From NCBI GenBank assembly GCA_946625925.1, contig CAMOTP010000002.1, forward strand, positions 1 through 35,806: 35,806 nucleotides of DNA, written 5' to 3'. The notes under the pieces were generated by a model. It made no database searches. It had not been told where the DNA came from and worked only from the letters and a program-made list of their open reading frames with translations. The translations under genes and the position numbers were made by a program. The DNA is from an uncultured Alphaproteobacteria bacterium (GTDB lineage Bacteria; Pseudomonadota; Alphaproteobacteria; Rs-D84). Shown in pieces: positions 23,169-32,217 of this stretch (positions within the stretch are counted from its first letter, which is position 1; the number at the start of each line of letters is the position of its first letter).

Positions 23169-25499
23169 TTATCCAGCTCTGCCGTATCTTTCCCTATATA
23201 TCACAGCTTCTTCTGTTGCCATCTGCTGCATTTGGGATGTGCCTTTATCAAAGCCTGCTAACTTTTTCTTGCGTACACGATTTATTGCAAGTTTTAATGA
23301 ATGTGTTTTGCTGAAAGATTCTAATGTATCCCAATATGACATTAAATCCAGATATTTATCATGTGTGTCATCAGCCATTGTTGATCTTTCATCTGTTAAC
23401 ACATCACGTTGTGCAATCATGGATTGTTTATCCTGTTCTGCGTGTTGATATTCTGAATCTGCTGTGACAAAATCTTGTTCCGCCTTATCAAATTCTTGTT
23501 GTGCATTATCAAAATTTTGATAAGTTTTTTGTATTGTTTCCAATTCATGTCTGTCACCAGCCAATGATTTACGGAAATCTACATAGGCATTATAACTTTG
23601 TGGTTCCGTGTTTTTCCAATACTCTGCAAATTCACGTGTCCCAGGTGTATATCCTGCTGGTGTGCGTCCAGCAGCGGTTGCCAAAAATTCACGTTCCATT
23701 GATTGCAATGTCTGCATGTTTTCTTGGTATTTTTGGCTGTCTGCTGTAAACTTTTCTTGAACCACTTCGCGCCCACCATAACGTGTTTCCAATGCGGTTA
23801 ATTTTGCACGTGCAGATGTTAATGATGCTTCTTTGTTGTTTTTAATAGTTTCTTTATTGGCTCTTTCAGTTGCCCAATTTGCAATAACACCATCTTGGGC
23901 GGCTATTTGTGTATTATAACCATTGATTTGTGTATCTAATTCTTGTATATCCTGATTACGTTCACCCAACATTTGATTGCGTGCAACATCAATATCAGCC
24001 ATATTTCCATTAAATTTAGTGCGACGACGCATAACACCATTACGTATTGCCGCAACCCCACGACCGGTCAAAATAATCGTTTTCTTTGCAGCCCAATCAA
24101 ACCCCTTGGCCAATGCGCCAACTAATCCATATTTTTTTGCAATATTTGTTTGTGATAATACAGACAAATCTTCTTTGTTCATTGCATCCAATGTTCTGCT
24201 GTGCATAATCCCATATTTCATCACAGACAAAATTTCCATAGATGTTTTTGCGGCTTCGATATCATCATCTTTACCAGAATGAATTGCATCGACAATGATT
24301 CTGGATACTATTTTGCGCAATTGTTTTGCGTTGCGTAATGCACCATCAAATGCATCCGGCATTTTTTTTGAATATGTATCCATTTTTTTGGCAAACCATT
24401 CAAAGTGCTTTTTAGCACTCGGTGATTTTTCTTGGATTTTCGCGATAATTTTTTCTTTGTTTTCCAGAATTCCCTTGATTCCATCAACCGGTCTTAATCT
24501 TTTGCCATCTTTATTTTTGATACTGTCAAAAGTTTTAATAATAGTCTGTGAATAAGGCGACATATACACGCGTGTTCCACGCAACACATCAGTAAACTGA
24601 CGTAAATTACTGTCCCAGAAATCGTGAACTTTGTCTTTGACTTTATTCAGGAATTTTTTCTCGTCCTTGTATACTGGTGGAATATAGTCCTCACTTTTTT
24701 CATCATCAAAAGCAGTCTTTTCCAACCCTTTTTCAATCTTGGATGAAATTGTTCCTACATGGTCATATTTTTTAAATTCTTCGCGGAATTTAGCATTTCG
24801 GGTTAGTGTGCTTACCAATCCTGGCATTACAAATTGAAAGCCTGGGTGATAGTGTGCTTCGAACCATTGTTCCGCATTAGCAGGCAATTTATATTTATCA
24901 AATTTGTATTCTGCGGCCTCTGAACCTTCTGGAAATACTTCTGTTGGATATGCACGTATATAATTTACAACAGAAACAACCTGTTTACGAACCTTGGGGT
25001 CTGTTTTATACTTGCCATCTTTGATATTTTTGCGGAATTTTTCATAATTAAATTGATTATCATCAAAATTACGCAATATATACGGGTTGTCTTCTATTGC
25101 CTTGGTTAAATAAGCCTCGTTTTCATCATTTGCCAAGATTTTTGTATAAAAATCGGTTAATTGCGCCTCTGCCCCAGGAATAGGTTCTGGATGGTTGAAT
25201 ACTTTATTATCGCCAAAAAATTTGTCATAAATTCTTTCTTTAAACTGTTTGTTCAAAGAAGACTCGTCATCAGACATGTTTTCAAATACAGCCAAAAACG
25301 CCTTATATGCGGCTTTATTGGCAGCTTCGTCCAATACGTCAGTATAGGCCAGGTCTTTTTCCCAGTCCTTCATATGACCGACAAAGTCTTTGTTCTTTTT
25401 ATAAGAATCAAAGCGCTCTTTAACATCAGGACTCATTTGTTCCAAATGAATTTTCTTGACTAATTTCTCGATAAATACTTTAAAATCTGTTTCAGCCAT
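23169..25499 (-). CDS. Large helical/coiled-coil protein, 776 aa, function unknown
   Basis: A 776-aa cytoplasmic-looking protein (no signal peptide) with very high Lys, Glu, Asp and Gln content. Residues 1-490 look like a charged helical region with several Phe/Tyr-rich segments. From about residue 500 (MADIDVARNQ) to 720 the sequence is strongly coiled-coil, with long runs of Glu/Gln/Lys such as NFDNAQQEFDKAEQDFVTA. It ends in a short basic tail. Only a weak hydrophobic patch near 478-490 (KTIILTGRGVAAI) is seen. I chose ATG 25499, where AAGGAGG stands upstream; an ATG-like start at 25538 lacks it. No family is recognised. It has its own promoter and terminator. Confidence 0.88.
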   Translation of the reverse strand: MAETDFKVFIEKLVKKIHLEQMSPDVKERFDSYKKNKDFVGHMKDWEKDLAYTDVLDEAANKAAYKAFLAVFENMSDDESSLNKQFKERIYDKFFGDNKVFNHPEPIPGAEAQLTDFYTKILANDENEAYLTKAIEDNPYILRNFDDNQFNYEKFRKNIKDGKYKTDPKVRKQVVSVVNYIRAYPTEVFPEGSEAAEYKFDKYKLPANAEQWFEAHYHPGFQFVMPGLVSTLTRNAKFREEFKKYDHVGTISSKIEKGLEKTAFDDEKSEDYIPPVYKDEKKFLNKVKDKVHDFWDSNLRQFTDVLRGTRVYMSPYSQTIIKTFDSIKNKDGKRLRPVDGIKGILENKEKIIAKIQEKSPSAKKHFEWFAKKMDTYSKKMPDAFDGALRNAKQLRKIVSRIIVDAIHSGKDDDIEAAKTSMEILSVMKYGIMHSRTLDAMNKEDLSVLSQTNIAKKYGLVGALAKGFDWAAKKTIILTGRGVAAIRNGVMRRRTKFNGNMADIDVARNQMLGERNQDIQELDTQINGYNTQIAAQDGVIANWATERANKETIKNNKEASLTSARAKLTALETRYGGREVVQEKFTADSQKYQENMQTLQSMEREFLATAAGRTPAGYTPGTREFAEYWKNTEPQSYNAYVDFRKSLAGDRHELETIQKTYQNFDNAQQEFDKAEQDFVTADSEYQHAEQDKQSMIAQRDVLTDERSTMADDTHDKYLDLMSYWDTLESFSKTHSLKLAINRVRKKKLAGFDKGTSQMQQMATEEAVIYRERYGRAG

Positions 25500-25546
25500 A
25501 CTTGCCTCCTTTTGTTCGGATGCGCTCTCCTCAACCACATCATATA

Positions 25547-25574
25547 ATTATAGTATTTTTTGACAAAAAATCAA
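25547..25574 (-). promoter_or_regulatory. Promoter of the 776-aa gene with internal inverted repeat
   Basis: Minus-strand TTGATT (25569-25574), 16-base spacer, TATAAT (25547-25552). The spacer is largely filled by the inverted repeat ATTTTTT-GAC-AAAAAAT (25555-25571), a possible operator. Confidence 0.6.
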
Positions 25575-25607
25575 GTGGCGACAAGTTTTTTTTTATAAAT
25601 TTTTTTT

Positions 25608-25640
25608 ATAAAAAAAAACGATTGTTTTCACAATCGTTTC
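25608..25640 (-). terminator. Terminator of tRNA-Lys
   Basis: Perfect stem AAACGATTGT/ACAATCGTTT (25616-25625, 25630-25639) with loop TTTC. On the minus strand it is followed by a long T-run and lies about 8 bases after the tRNA 3' end. Confidence 0.85.
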
Positions 25641-25646
25641 TATTCG

Positions 25647-25723
25647 TGGTGGAGCCACAGGGATTCGAACCCTGGACCCACTGATTAAAAGTCAGTTGCT
25701 CTAGCCAGCTGAGCTATGGCTCC
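25647..25723 (-). tRNA. tRNA-Lys (anticodon TTT)
   Basis: 77 bases on the minus strand including an encoded CCA. Acceptor GGAGCCA pairs fully with TGGCTCC, the anticodon arm is ACTGA-CTTTTAA-TCAGT (anticodon TTT) and the T arm carries GGTTCGAATCC. It reads both lysine codons. No convincing promoter is visible in the 70 bases upstream. It stands alone between two large orphan genes. Confidence 0.97.
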
Positions 25724-25837
25724 ATTGAAACTTTTTACAAGTTCGGGGCTAATTTTGACACAAAAAAAATAGAAATGCAAGAAAAAATTCAATTTTTTGC
25801 ATTTACAAACTAAAAAACACCAGTTTCAGCAAATGTC

Positions 25838-25867
25838 TTGGTAAAAAAAGCAATTTTATGCTATAAT
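25838..25867 (+). promoter_or_regulatory. Predicted promoter of the 1634-aa gene
   Basis: TTGGTA (25838-25843), 18-base spacer, extended TGC-TATAAT (-10 at 25862-25867). The TTTATGCTATA core is shared with the promoter of the 282-aa gene. Confidence 0.6.
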
Positions 25868-25895
25868 TCACAAGAAATAAATAAAGGGTATGATT

Positions 25896-28800
25896 ATGTC
25901 TGATTATGTGCCATATTCCGAAAAACAAAGGATTTTTGAACCGGCTGATTGGGAAGAAATGCACTTTTTGGATCAAGATTGTCCAACCGCCAAAAAAGCC
26001 ACAGAACTTATGCGTACAGTTGCGTCGCGTTTATTACGCATAGATAAAGACGGTAAAAATGTTGATATAAATGATTTTGAATTTTTAATATACGATGATT
26101 CATCGCCTAATGCCGCATTTGTTTCAAATTCTCAAACTAAAAATGGCAAATATGTTGTGATGATTAGTACCGGTATTATGGGTTTATGTAAAACCGAGGA
26201 TGAATTTGCTGGTGTTTTATCACACGAACTGGGGCATTTTACATATGATAAAGTGTTTGGAAACAATGAAAACACAGTGGGGCAAGAACGATTTTCTGAT
26301 ATACATGCCTTGGATTTAATGATTGCCGGTGGATATGATCCTGCGGCATATTCAAATGTATGTGACCAATTTCGTACCAGTTACCAGGCGAGTGCCTTAT
26401 TTGATGTGCATGGCAGTAGTTTTGCCAGGGGCGAAGATGTAAAAACGTATTTAACATATTTGCATGAAAAAAAACTTGGTACATTTACTATCGAAAAACC
26501 GACAGGTTTATGGAACGATTTTGTAAAGATTATAACTTCACATCGGGATAAATATAAATCATATTTTACCCAGGCTTTGGAACACAAATTTCCAAATACA
26601 AAAAATAATAACAAAAAACCAGAAATAACACAGTTGTTTGATTTTATCATATCAGAAATGGCATCAGATAAGTTAAATAATTCACAAAGAATATCAGATG
26701 TAAATAACTATATAGAATCATACAGCAAATCAGATAAACCAAAAATCAAAGCAACCCAAAAATTTTTTGAACAATTTATGCAATTATATATGACCCAGGA
26801 TGTAAAAATAAGAAAAGATTGGGCGATATATAATATATTTCGAAATATAAAAAATAAATTTCGTGACGGCCAATACTTTAACGTGTGTGAACCGTTTAAG
26901 CATGATATAGATATTATTAATGAATTTGTAACAACACGTGACCCGGACAGAATAGACCAGTTGTATGATAACCATATATATAATATGTCTCAACATGGGT
27001 GTTATGCGGGGATGATGATAGATTCAATACGAGATTTGTTTGGTGAACCACATAGTTTTCAAATGCCACCACGTGAATCTGCAAAAAATTCAATTATGCC
27101 GACTGATTTGCATGTATCCCAAAGGGTCGATGACCATGTTTTTACAACCATAGGCATGATACGACATGGTTATGACCAATGGTTGACAGATTCTGGCCTA
27201 AACGGTGGCAGTAACTATGCCGGCAAAATAATATCTATTGACCCTGATGAAATAGAAAAATTAAGACATGAAGTACAATTAAAAAAGGATGTCAAAAAAC
27301 GTGAACAACGATATGAGATTAACCATCAAAATTTTATAGCATATATGGAAATATTAAACGATTTATATGCTTTTAAAACAGGTAAAAAACGTGCAAGCGA
27401 TATTGTTAATTATTATCAAACACAAAAAAACAATAATAAATATTGGATACAATCTTTTTGGAACGATTTTTTCAATGGGCTGGATATAGGTGATTTTAAT
27501 AATGAAAACAAATATTTCCAATCTGAAATAAATCAATTGAAAACAAGTCAGGCATTTACGGAACTGTGTGTAAAACCATATATACAAACCCTGCATAATG
27601 CAATACATTGGGTGTTGCCAGATTTAGAAGAAGTATTGGATTTTGAACCGGCCCCAGGTGAATCATGGTTGGATTGTTTAACACATATTCTCAGTGTGAT
27701 GGGACCCAGAAAAGCAAAATATATAAATGTTGGTGAATATTTATATCGTGGACATTATATGTATGATGCAATAAATCCAGCGTCTTGGGGATATGGTAAT
27801 GCTGGCAGTATGGAATCTGCATTTAGTGTATTTTCAGATCTTTTGGAAACGGCACATCGTGAAACAGGTATGTACAGACAAGAACTTGAAAAATTTTATG
27901 GAATAGATCATAGATTTCAGGTTTTTGATTTTAGGTTCATAGAAAACAGATTAAACTTAAATTTAGATATGCAACGTTCCAGATGTGCGGATAAATGGAT
28001 TAAATACACCGCCGAACAACAAACTATTTATGCGGATAAACAAGATTGGATGTATCCATACAGAAAACTCTCAGATACACTAGATAATGATATTGCAAAG
28101 GGCGATTTGCACGTATTACACAGAATGTTGAAAACAACAGGTATGCTTGCCACAAACGAACAGGATTTAATACGGGTATTAAACCAACGTGATGAAAAAA
28201 ATCAGCCAATGCCAGCCTATATAATGGCTAACGCGTTTTTATATTATATCCGTAAAGATTATCCAATACATGATTTATATTCTGTTTTATTTGCTTTACG
28301 TTCCGCCAAAAATGCAATCGATGCAGGTTATACGGATGAATTGGCTGATTATATAACTAAACATAATTTATTCCCATCGGATTTAAAATCCAGATACGAT
28401 TTATATGTATTAATGGAATCTATGGATGTTTTTTCCAAAGAAAAATCTAACCAATCAAAATTATTAAATTTGATGTTGGAACAAATTAAAAAATTACCAG
28501 ATGCTGAAAAACACGATTACGCATATAAATTGTTATCTGGTTTTTATTTTCCAGATAACGATGCCGCCAGTAAAGATAATCGCGAATCTAATACAATGGA
28601 TTTCCCGTTGGTCAAGGAACAACTATTGGAAATATATTCGGATTTAATTGCTAAAAAAATGGGACGTGATGATAACAGCGATGCCTATTTGGCCAAGGTT
28701 CAAGATTTTATTCAATTTATCAATACACCACATAAATGTTATGACAAACATTCTAATGACAATAACAGAACAGCATTTAATAAAAATGATTTGGGGGCTT

Positions 28801-30800
28801 TATACAGATTGATTTCTGATAAAATTCAATCCCAAGAACGTGTATCTCAGGCTTTTGCTACTAATAAAAACATAGCCGTATCAGATAAAGATTTCCAAGA
28901 TTCTGATATGTATGGTCGGGCTGTGGAAGGCGCATTGGATATTTTGCAACGTAATTCAGAATTATCAATTTATGCAATAGAATTCTTGAATACAAAATTA
29001 ACCAATAAATCTATTCAGGATTTTCGTAATAAATGTTCAAAATTTGCCAAAAATGATGATAGAGTTGCCCAGGCAATAAAACCTGCGGTTTTGGAAAATT
29101 TATATAACACATTTTGGTCATCTGGGTTAGAAATTAGAACATACATTATGACCAAACTATTGAACCGTGGTTTCGGCAATTTAGACAATAAAATTAAATA
29201 TGTATGTGATATGAATTTTGATAAAAATAGTGAATATTACCAGGATGCTTTGCTGGTGTTTGATTGTGTGATTAAAGCATTCCGTGATTTTTCCCAAGAT
29301 AATATATTGGCAGCAATCGCCTCGGCTGATAAAAACAAACAAGAAGGTCAAACCGCCTCTCGCAGTGTAGGCGAAGCTTTGTGTATGTTTTTTGAAAATA
29401 TGGGGCCGGCCTGGGTAAAATTTGGCCAGTTGTTGTCATATGTTCCAGAATTACCATCAGAAATTCGACACGATTTAGGAAAATTAAAAGACCAGGCAGA
29501 CATACCGGCTCGTTGGGATTTATATCAATGGATGCACAATGTATTACCAAATGATTTGTATAATCGTATAGAACGGGTTGAAAATATTGTTGGTGCGGGG
29601 TCTTTCTGGATAACCGCGGTCGTGCAATTACGTGGTGATGATGGCAAATCAGAAAAGAAAGTTATTCAAATTTTGCGCGAAAATGCAGCTAGTCGTTCTG
29701 ATGCCGGTTTTGAAACAATAGAACGAGCAATATCAGAATTATCAAAACGGAAAAAATCGTATAAAATGTTGCAAAGTGTTGCACACCAGGCACATGAATC
29801 TTCCAAATACGAAGTTGATGTAAACGTTGGCAATAAACAGTATGAAAAAGCCAAAGAATTATATGGCGATATTCGTGTTGAAATAGATGGAACAACATAT
29901 ACGCCGCATGTTGCAGATTGGCGTTATTATGGTTCTAACCCGGATGGAATGGGATATAAAATAATGGACTATGCATCGGGTAACACATTGTCGCGTATAA
30001 AAGCATCAGAAGAAGAAAGACGTAAAATGGCATTGGCATATTTTACAATAGAAATGACCAATTTGTTCAAGGGAGATGTATGGGATATCGACAGACACCA
30101 AGGCCAACAAAACTTTGAAAGGACATCTGACACAAATGTTGATATAAACATATATGATACGGGTGCCCAATTACCGCAGGGCCCCAATAAAGTGAACAAG
30201 GTTTTATTGGCAAGTATATTTTTTGGTTTAATAACTGCGGTTCAAAATAATAAACCAATAGACGCGTATCTGCTAAAAAAGATTAAACAACTAGATAAAC
30301 TTCAAAACAAGGCCAAGATAAATGTATCATATGTATCAAATGTCCAAAAGGGTTTAATGGCGTTATCAGACATTATCGAATATCAAAAAGAATTAAAAGA
30401 CTCAGATGGCAATATTATTCAAAAGCGTAAAAGTTTATCTGGTGAAGATTTGAAAAATGCGATAGTTGCAGTTCTGCAAAATCCAACTGTGGACAAATGG
30501 TTGCGTGTTGTGATTATGGGACGATATGTCGGCCATAAATTAACAACTGGCGAATTGAAAACATTAAAGAGTTTGGCAACAAATTCGAAACAGGATGAAA
30601 AAAATCCGATACATATAAACATTGTTGATGACGATGTAATAACTTTATCTGGTGCCTTATTAAATAAATCTATTAATGAAATTAAGGCGTTAGAAAACCC
30701 TGATAATTACATTTTGGGAATTAACAAACAACACATAAAATCAAACGACAATACTGTATTAGGTGAACTGAAAAAATTAGGGATGTCAATAGGCAATTAA
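25896..30800 (+). CDS. Giant protein joining an M48 metallopeptidase domain to a degenerate UbiB/ABC1 kinase-like domain
   Basis: A 1634-aa protein without signal peptide or clear membrane helix. Residues about 30-165 form an M48-like peptidase domain: GVLSHELGHFTYD supplies His110, Glu111 and His114, and QERFSDIHALDLMIAGGYDP supplies the third ligand Glu131 in the usual E-R-x-x-D context. Residues about 170-1140 are a long, charged, mainly helical region of unknown fold. From about 1165 the order of motifs follows ABC1/UbiB atypical kinases: GPAWVKFGQLLS (K-x-G-Q, 1175-1178), a GAGS loop (1233-1236), a D-x-H-x-G-x-x-N catalytic-loop-like segment (Asp1399, His1401, Asn1406) and DTG (1421-1423) at the DFG position. 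The VAVK lysine appears as Gln1258, which suggests altered or lost ATP chemistry. I chose ATG 25896 because AAAGGG is too close to the ATG at 25890. The protease call is fair; the kinase-like call is inference. Confidence 0.9.
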   Translation: MSDYVPYSEKQRIFEPADWEEMHFLDQDCPTAKKATELMRTVASRLLRIDKDGKNVDINDFEFLIYDDSSPNAAFVSNSQTKNGKYVVMISTGIMGLCKTEDEFAGVLSHELGHFTYDKVFGNNENTVGQERFSDIHALDLMIAGGYDPAAYSNVCDQFRTSYQASALFDVHGSSFARGEDVKTYLTYLHEKKLGTFTIEKPTGLWNDFVKIITSHRDKYKSYFTQALEHKFPNTKNNNKKPEITQLFDFIISEMASDKLNNSQRISDVNNYIESYSKSDKPKIKATQKFFEQFMQLYMTQDVKIRKDWAIYNIFRNIKNKFRDGQYFNVCEPFKHDIDIINEFVTTRDPDRIDQLYDNHIYNMSQHGCYAGMMIDSIRDLFGEPHSFQMPPRESAKNSIMPTDLHVSQRVDDHVFTTIGMIRHGYDQWLTDSGLNGGSNYAGKIISIDPDEIEKLRHEVQLKKDVKKREQRYEINHQNFIAYMEILNDLYAFKTGKKRASDIVNYYQTQKNNNKYWIQSFWNDFFNGLDIGDFNNENKYFQSEINQLKTSQAFTELCVKPYIQTLHNAIHWVLPDLEEVLDFEPAPGESWLDCLTHILSVMGPRKAKYINVGEYLYRGHYMYDAINPASWGYGNAGSMESAFSVFSDLLETAHRETGMYRQELEKFYGIDHRFQVFDFRFIENRLNLNLDMQRSRCADKWIKYTAEQQTIYADKQDWMYPYRKLSDTLDNDIAKGDLHVLHRMLKTTGMLATNEQDLIRVLNQRDEKNQPMPAYIMANAFLYYIRKDYPIHDLYSVLFALRSAKNAIDAGYTDELADYITKHNLFPSDLKSRYDLYVLMESMDVFSKEKSNQSKLLNLMLEQIKKLPDAEKHDYAYKLLSGFYFPDNDAASKDNRESNTMDFPLVKEQLLEIYSDLIAKKMGRDDNSDAYLAKVQDFIQFINTPHKCYDKHSNDNNRTAFNKNDLGALYRLISDKIQSQERVSQAFATNKNIAVSDKDFQDSDMYGRAVEGALDILQRNSELSIYAIEFLNTKLTNKSIQDFRNKCSKFAKNDDRVAQAIKPAVLENLYNTFWSSGLEIRTYIMTKLLNRGFGNLDNKIKYVCDMNFDKNSEYYQDALLVFDCVIKAFRDFSQDNILAAIASADKNKQEGQTASRSVGEALCMFFENMGPAWVKFGQLLSYVPELPSEIRHDLGKLKDQADIPARWDLYQWMHNVLPNDLYNRIERVENIVGAGSFWITAVVQLRGDDGKSEKKVIQILRENAASRSDAGFETIERAISELSKRKKSYKMLQSVAHQAHESSKYEVDVNVGNKQYEKAKELYGDIRVEIDGTTYTPHVADWRYYGSNPDGMGYKIMDYASGNTLSRIKASEEERRKMALAYFTIEMTNLFKGDVWDIDRHQGQQNFERTSDTNVDINIYDTGAQLPQGPNKVNKVLLASIFFGLITAVQNNKPIDAYLLKKIKQLDKLQNKAKINVSYVSNVQKGLMALSDIIEYQKELKDSDGNIIQKRKSLSGEDLKNAIVAVLQNPTVDKWLRVVIMGRYVGHKLTTGELKTLKSLATNSKQDEKNPIHINIVDDDVITLSGALLNKSINEIKALENPDNYILGINKQHIKSNDNTVLGELKKLGMSIGN

Positions 30801-30808
30801 AAAACAAA

Positions 30809-31741
30809 CTACATTGATTCTAATCTTTTAATGCGTTCATTAATATCAGGATGTGTGGAAAATAAATCGCCCATAAAAGCTTTGCGTGGTTCTGCAATAC
30901 AAGCAATAGCCATAGATTTAGATTTTTCCAAAGTTTTTACTGTGGATGCATCGCTTATTTTTCGTAAAGCATCTGCCAATGCCCCAGGGTTTCGTGTAAT
31001 TTGCGCACCACAGGCATCTGCTGCAAATTCGCGTTTACGTGATACAGCCAGTTGCAAAATAGGTGATACGATAAAATTAAATACAGTAAATGCCAACCAC
31101 ACCATAATCAATACGGCTGCACCATTGTTTTTACCATTATCATCACTGCTGGTGTGATGATCACCATATATTATCATTCTGGACATCGTATCTGCGGCAA
31201 AAACAGTCACACCAACACCAGTAATTAACAACATATCTAATCTGATATCACGATTTCCAATATGCGACATTTCATGTGCAATAACACCTTGTAATTCCAA
31301 ATCGTTTAATTTATTTATAATTCCACGCGTTAATGCAACAGACGCATCATTGGGTGAACGTCCTGTGGCGAATGCATTTAATCCGTTATCTTCGATAATA
31401 TAAACACGTGGTGTGGGTAAACCTGCCGCCAACGCAACATTTTCAACTGCACGAAATATTTTTTTGTTTTCAGGTGTGTCATCGTGAATCTGTCTGGCCC
31501 CAGCGCCCGACAGCATCATAGAATCCCCAAATGCCCACGATATAACCATCCATACCAAACAAACAACAAATGTTGGGACAGCAACCTGCAACATTGTATT
31601 AAAAGCATCCTGGGCTGGCATAATTATCCAACAAAACAAAAATATCAAAGCGACAAAAGAAATAGGGAACATCGCAACCAATATTGCGGTTTTAATATTG
31701 TTTTCTCTGATATGGTCATAAACTGTTTTAACTTTTTTCAT
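30809..31741 (-). CDS. htpX: Heat-shock membrane protease HtpX (M48B)
   Basis: The 310-aa inner-membrane zinc protease degrades misfolded membrane proteins. It has two N-terminal helices (about 17-40 and 48-70), HEMSH (His156, Glu157, His160), a second pair of hydrophobic segments (about 168-190 and 208-235) and the third ligand Glu238 in SRKREFAADACG. It ends in STHPDINERIKRLESM, where the family has a conserved STHPP-like motif. Length is slightly above the usual 280-300. A good promoter and an AAAGG precede the ATG. It converges with the 1634-aa gene across only 8 bases, with no visible terminator between them. Confidence 0.95.
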   Translation of the reverse strand: MKKVKTVYDHIRENNIKTAILVAMFPISFVALIFLFCWIIMPAQDAFNTMLQVAVPTFVVCLVWMVISWAFGDSMMLSGAGARQIHDDTPENKKIFRAVENVALAAGLPTPRVYIIEDNGLNAFATGRSPNDASVALTRGIINKLNDLELQGVIAHEMSHIGNRDIRLDMLLITGVGVTVFAADTMSRMIIYGDHHTSSDDNGKNNGAAVLIMVWLAFTVFNFIVSPILQLAVSRKREFAADACGAQITRNPGALADALRKISDASTVKTLEKSKSMAIACIAEPRKAFMGDLFSTHPDINERIKRLESM

Positions 31742-31764
31742 AACACAACCTTTGTACTATTTCT

Positions 31765-31793
31765 ATTATACTGAATAAAAACAGATATTTCAA
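31765..31793 (-). promoter_or_regulatory. Predicted promoter of htpX
   Basis: Minus-strand TTGAAA (31788-31793), 17-base spacer, TATAAT (31765-31770). The -35 overlaps the end of the Smr-like gene. It is an ordinary sigma70-type pattern, with no obvious heat-shock sigma consensus. Confidence 0.65.
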
Positions 31794-32155
31794 TTATGTT
31801 TCTTTTTGAATTTAACGTAAAAACTACCATTATTAACAGGTTCGCAAGACACGATATACTGTGTTAGTAAACTGTCGCGCACCCATTGTTGAAATTTGAT
31901 TTTTAATATTCCGCTGGCCCCTGTTATAACCGTCGCAGTGTGTGATCCAGACTGTGCCACAGACATAATCATATTCCAGGCCTGTTCTTCGGTATGTTGA
32001 TGAAAATCTAATACAGTATGTTCGGGTACAAAAACGGGTTTTGGAATCCGTCGAGATAAATGCAATTCTGCACGTACAGATTTCGCATCATCTGTTTTTT
32101 GGGTATATTCATCCCCAACCATATTTACGATATCTGCATCTGTTAATTGTTTCAT
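31790..32155 (-). CDS. Small Smr-domain-like protein
   Basis: A 121-aa protein whose last 80 residues resemble an Smr (MutS2 C-terminal) domain, a nuclease or nucleic-acid-binding fold. The opening LDFHQHTEEQAWNMIMSV corresponds to the family's LDLHG-x-T-x-x-E-A, and TVITGASGIL stands where Smr proteins have the V-I-x-G-K-G loop. Both motifs are altered (HG to HQ, GKG to GASG), so the domain is divergent and activity is uncertain. The N-terminal 40 residues are a charged linker (RIPKPVFVPEHTV), as in stand-alone alphaproteobacterial Smr proteins. I chose ATG 32155 because AAAGGG is 5 bases upstream. It follows ssb across a terminator. Confidence 0.7.
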   Translation of the reverse strand: MKQLTDADIVNMVGDEYTQKTDDAKSVRAELHLSRRIPKPVFVPEHTVLDFHQHTEEQAWNMIMSVAQSGSHTATVITGASGILKIKFQQWVRDSLLTQYIVSCEPVNNGSFYVKFKKKHN

Positions 32156-32169
32156 TTTTTCCCTTTCAT

Positions 32170-32195
32170 AAAAAAGCCCCACACATGCGTGGGGC
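32170..32195 (-). terminator. Terminator of ssb, overlapping the leader of the Smr-like gene
   Basis: Stem GCCCCAC/GTGGGGC (32176-32182, 32189-32195) with a 6-base loop. On the minus strand it is followed by TTTTTT, then directly by the Shine-Dalgarno of the Smr-like gene, so readthrough would control that gene. Confidence 0.85.
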
Positions 32196-32217
32196 AAAAT
32201 TATAAATTACATCCGTA

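Noticed and set aside
25640..25730. tRNA-Lys as an integration site for a mobile element covering the orphan genes
   Set aside because: I found no duplicated tRNA 3' end, integrase or transposase in the window, and base composition does not change at the tRNA.
29390..30250. Calling the C-terminal domain of the 1634-aa protein a functional UbiB
   Set aside because: The VAVK lysine, the A-rich loop and the DFG triplet are all altered and UbiB is not normally fused to a peptidase, so only kinase-like is claimed.
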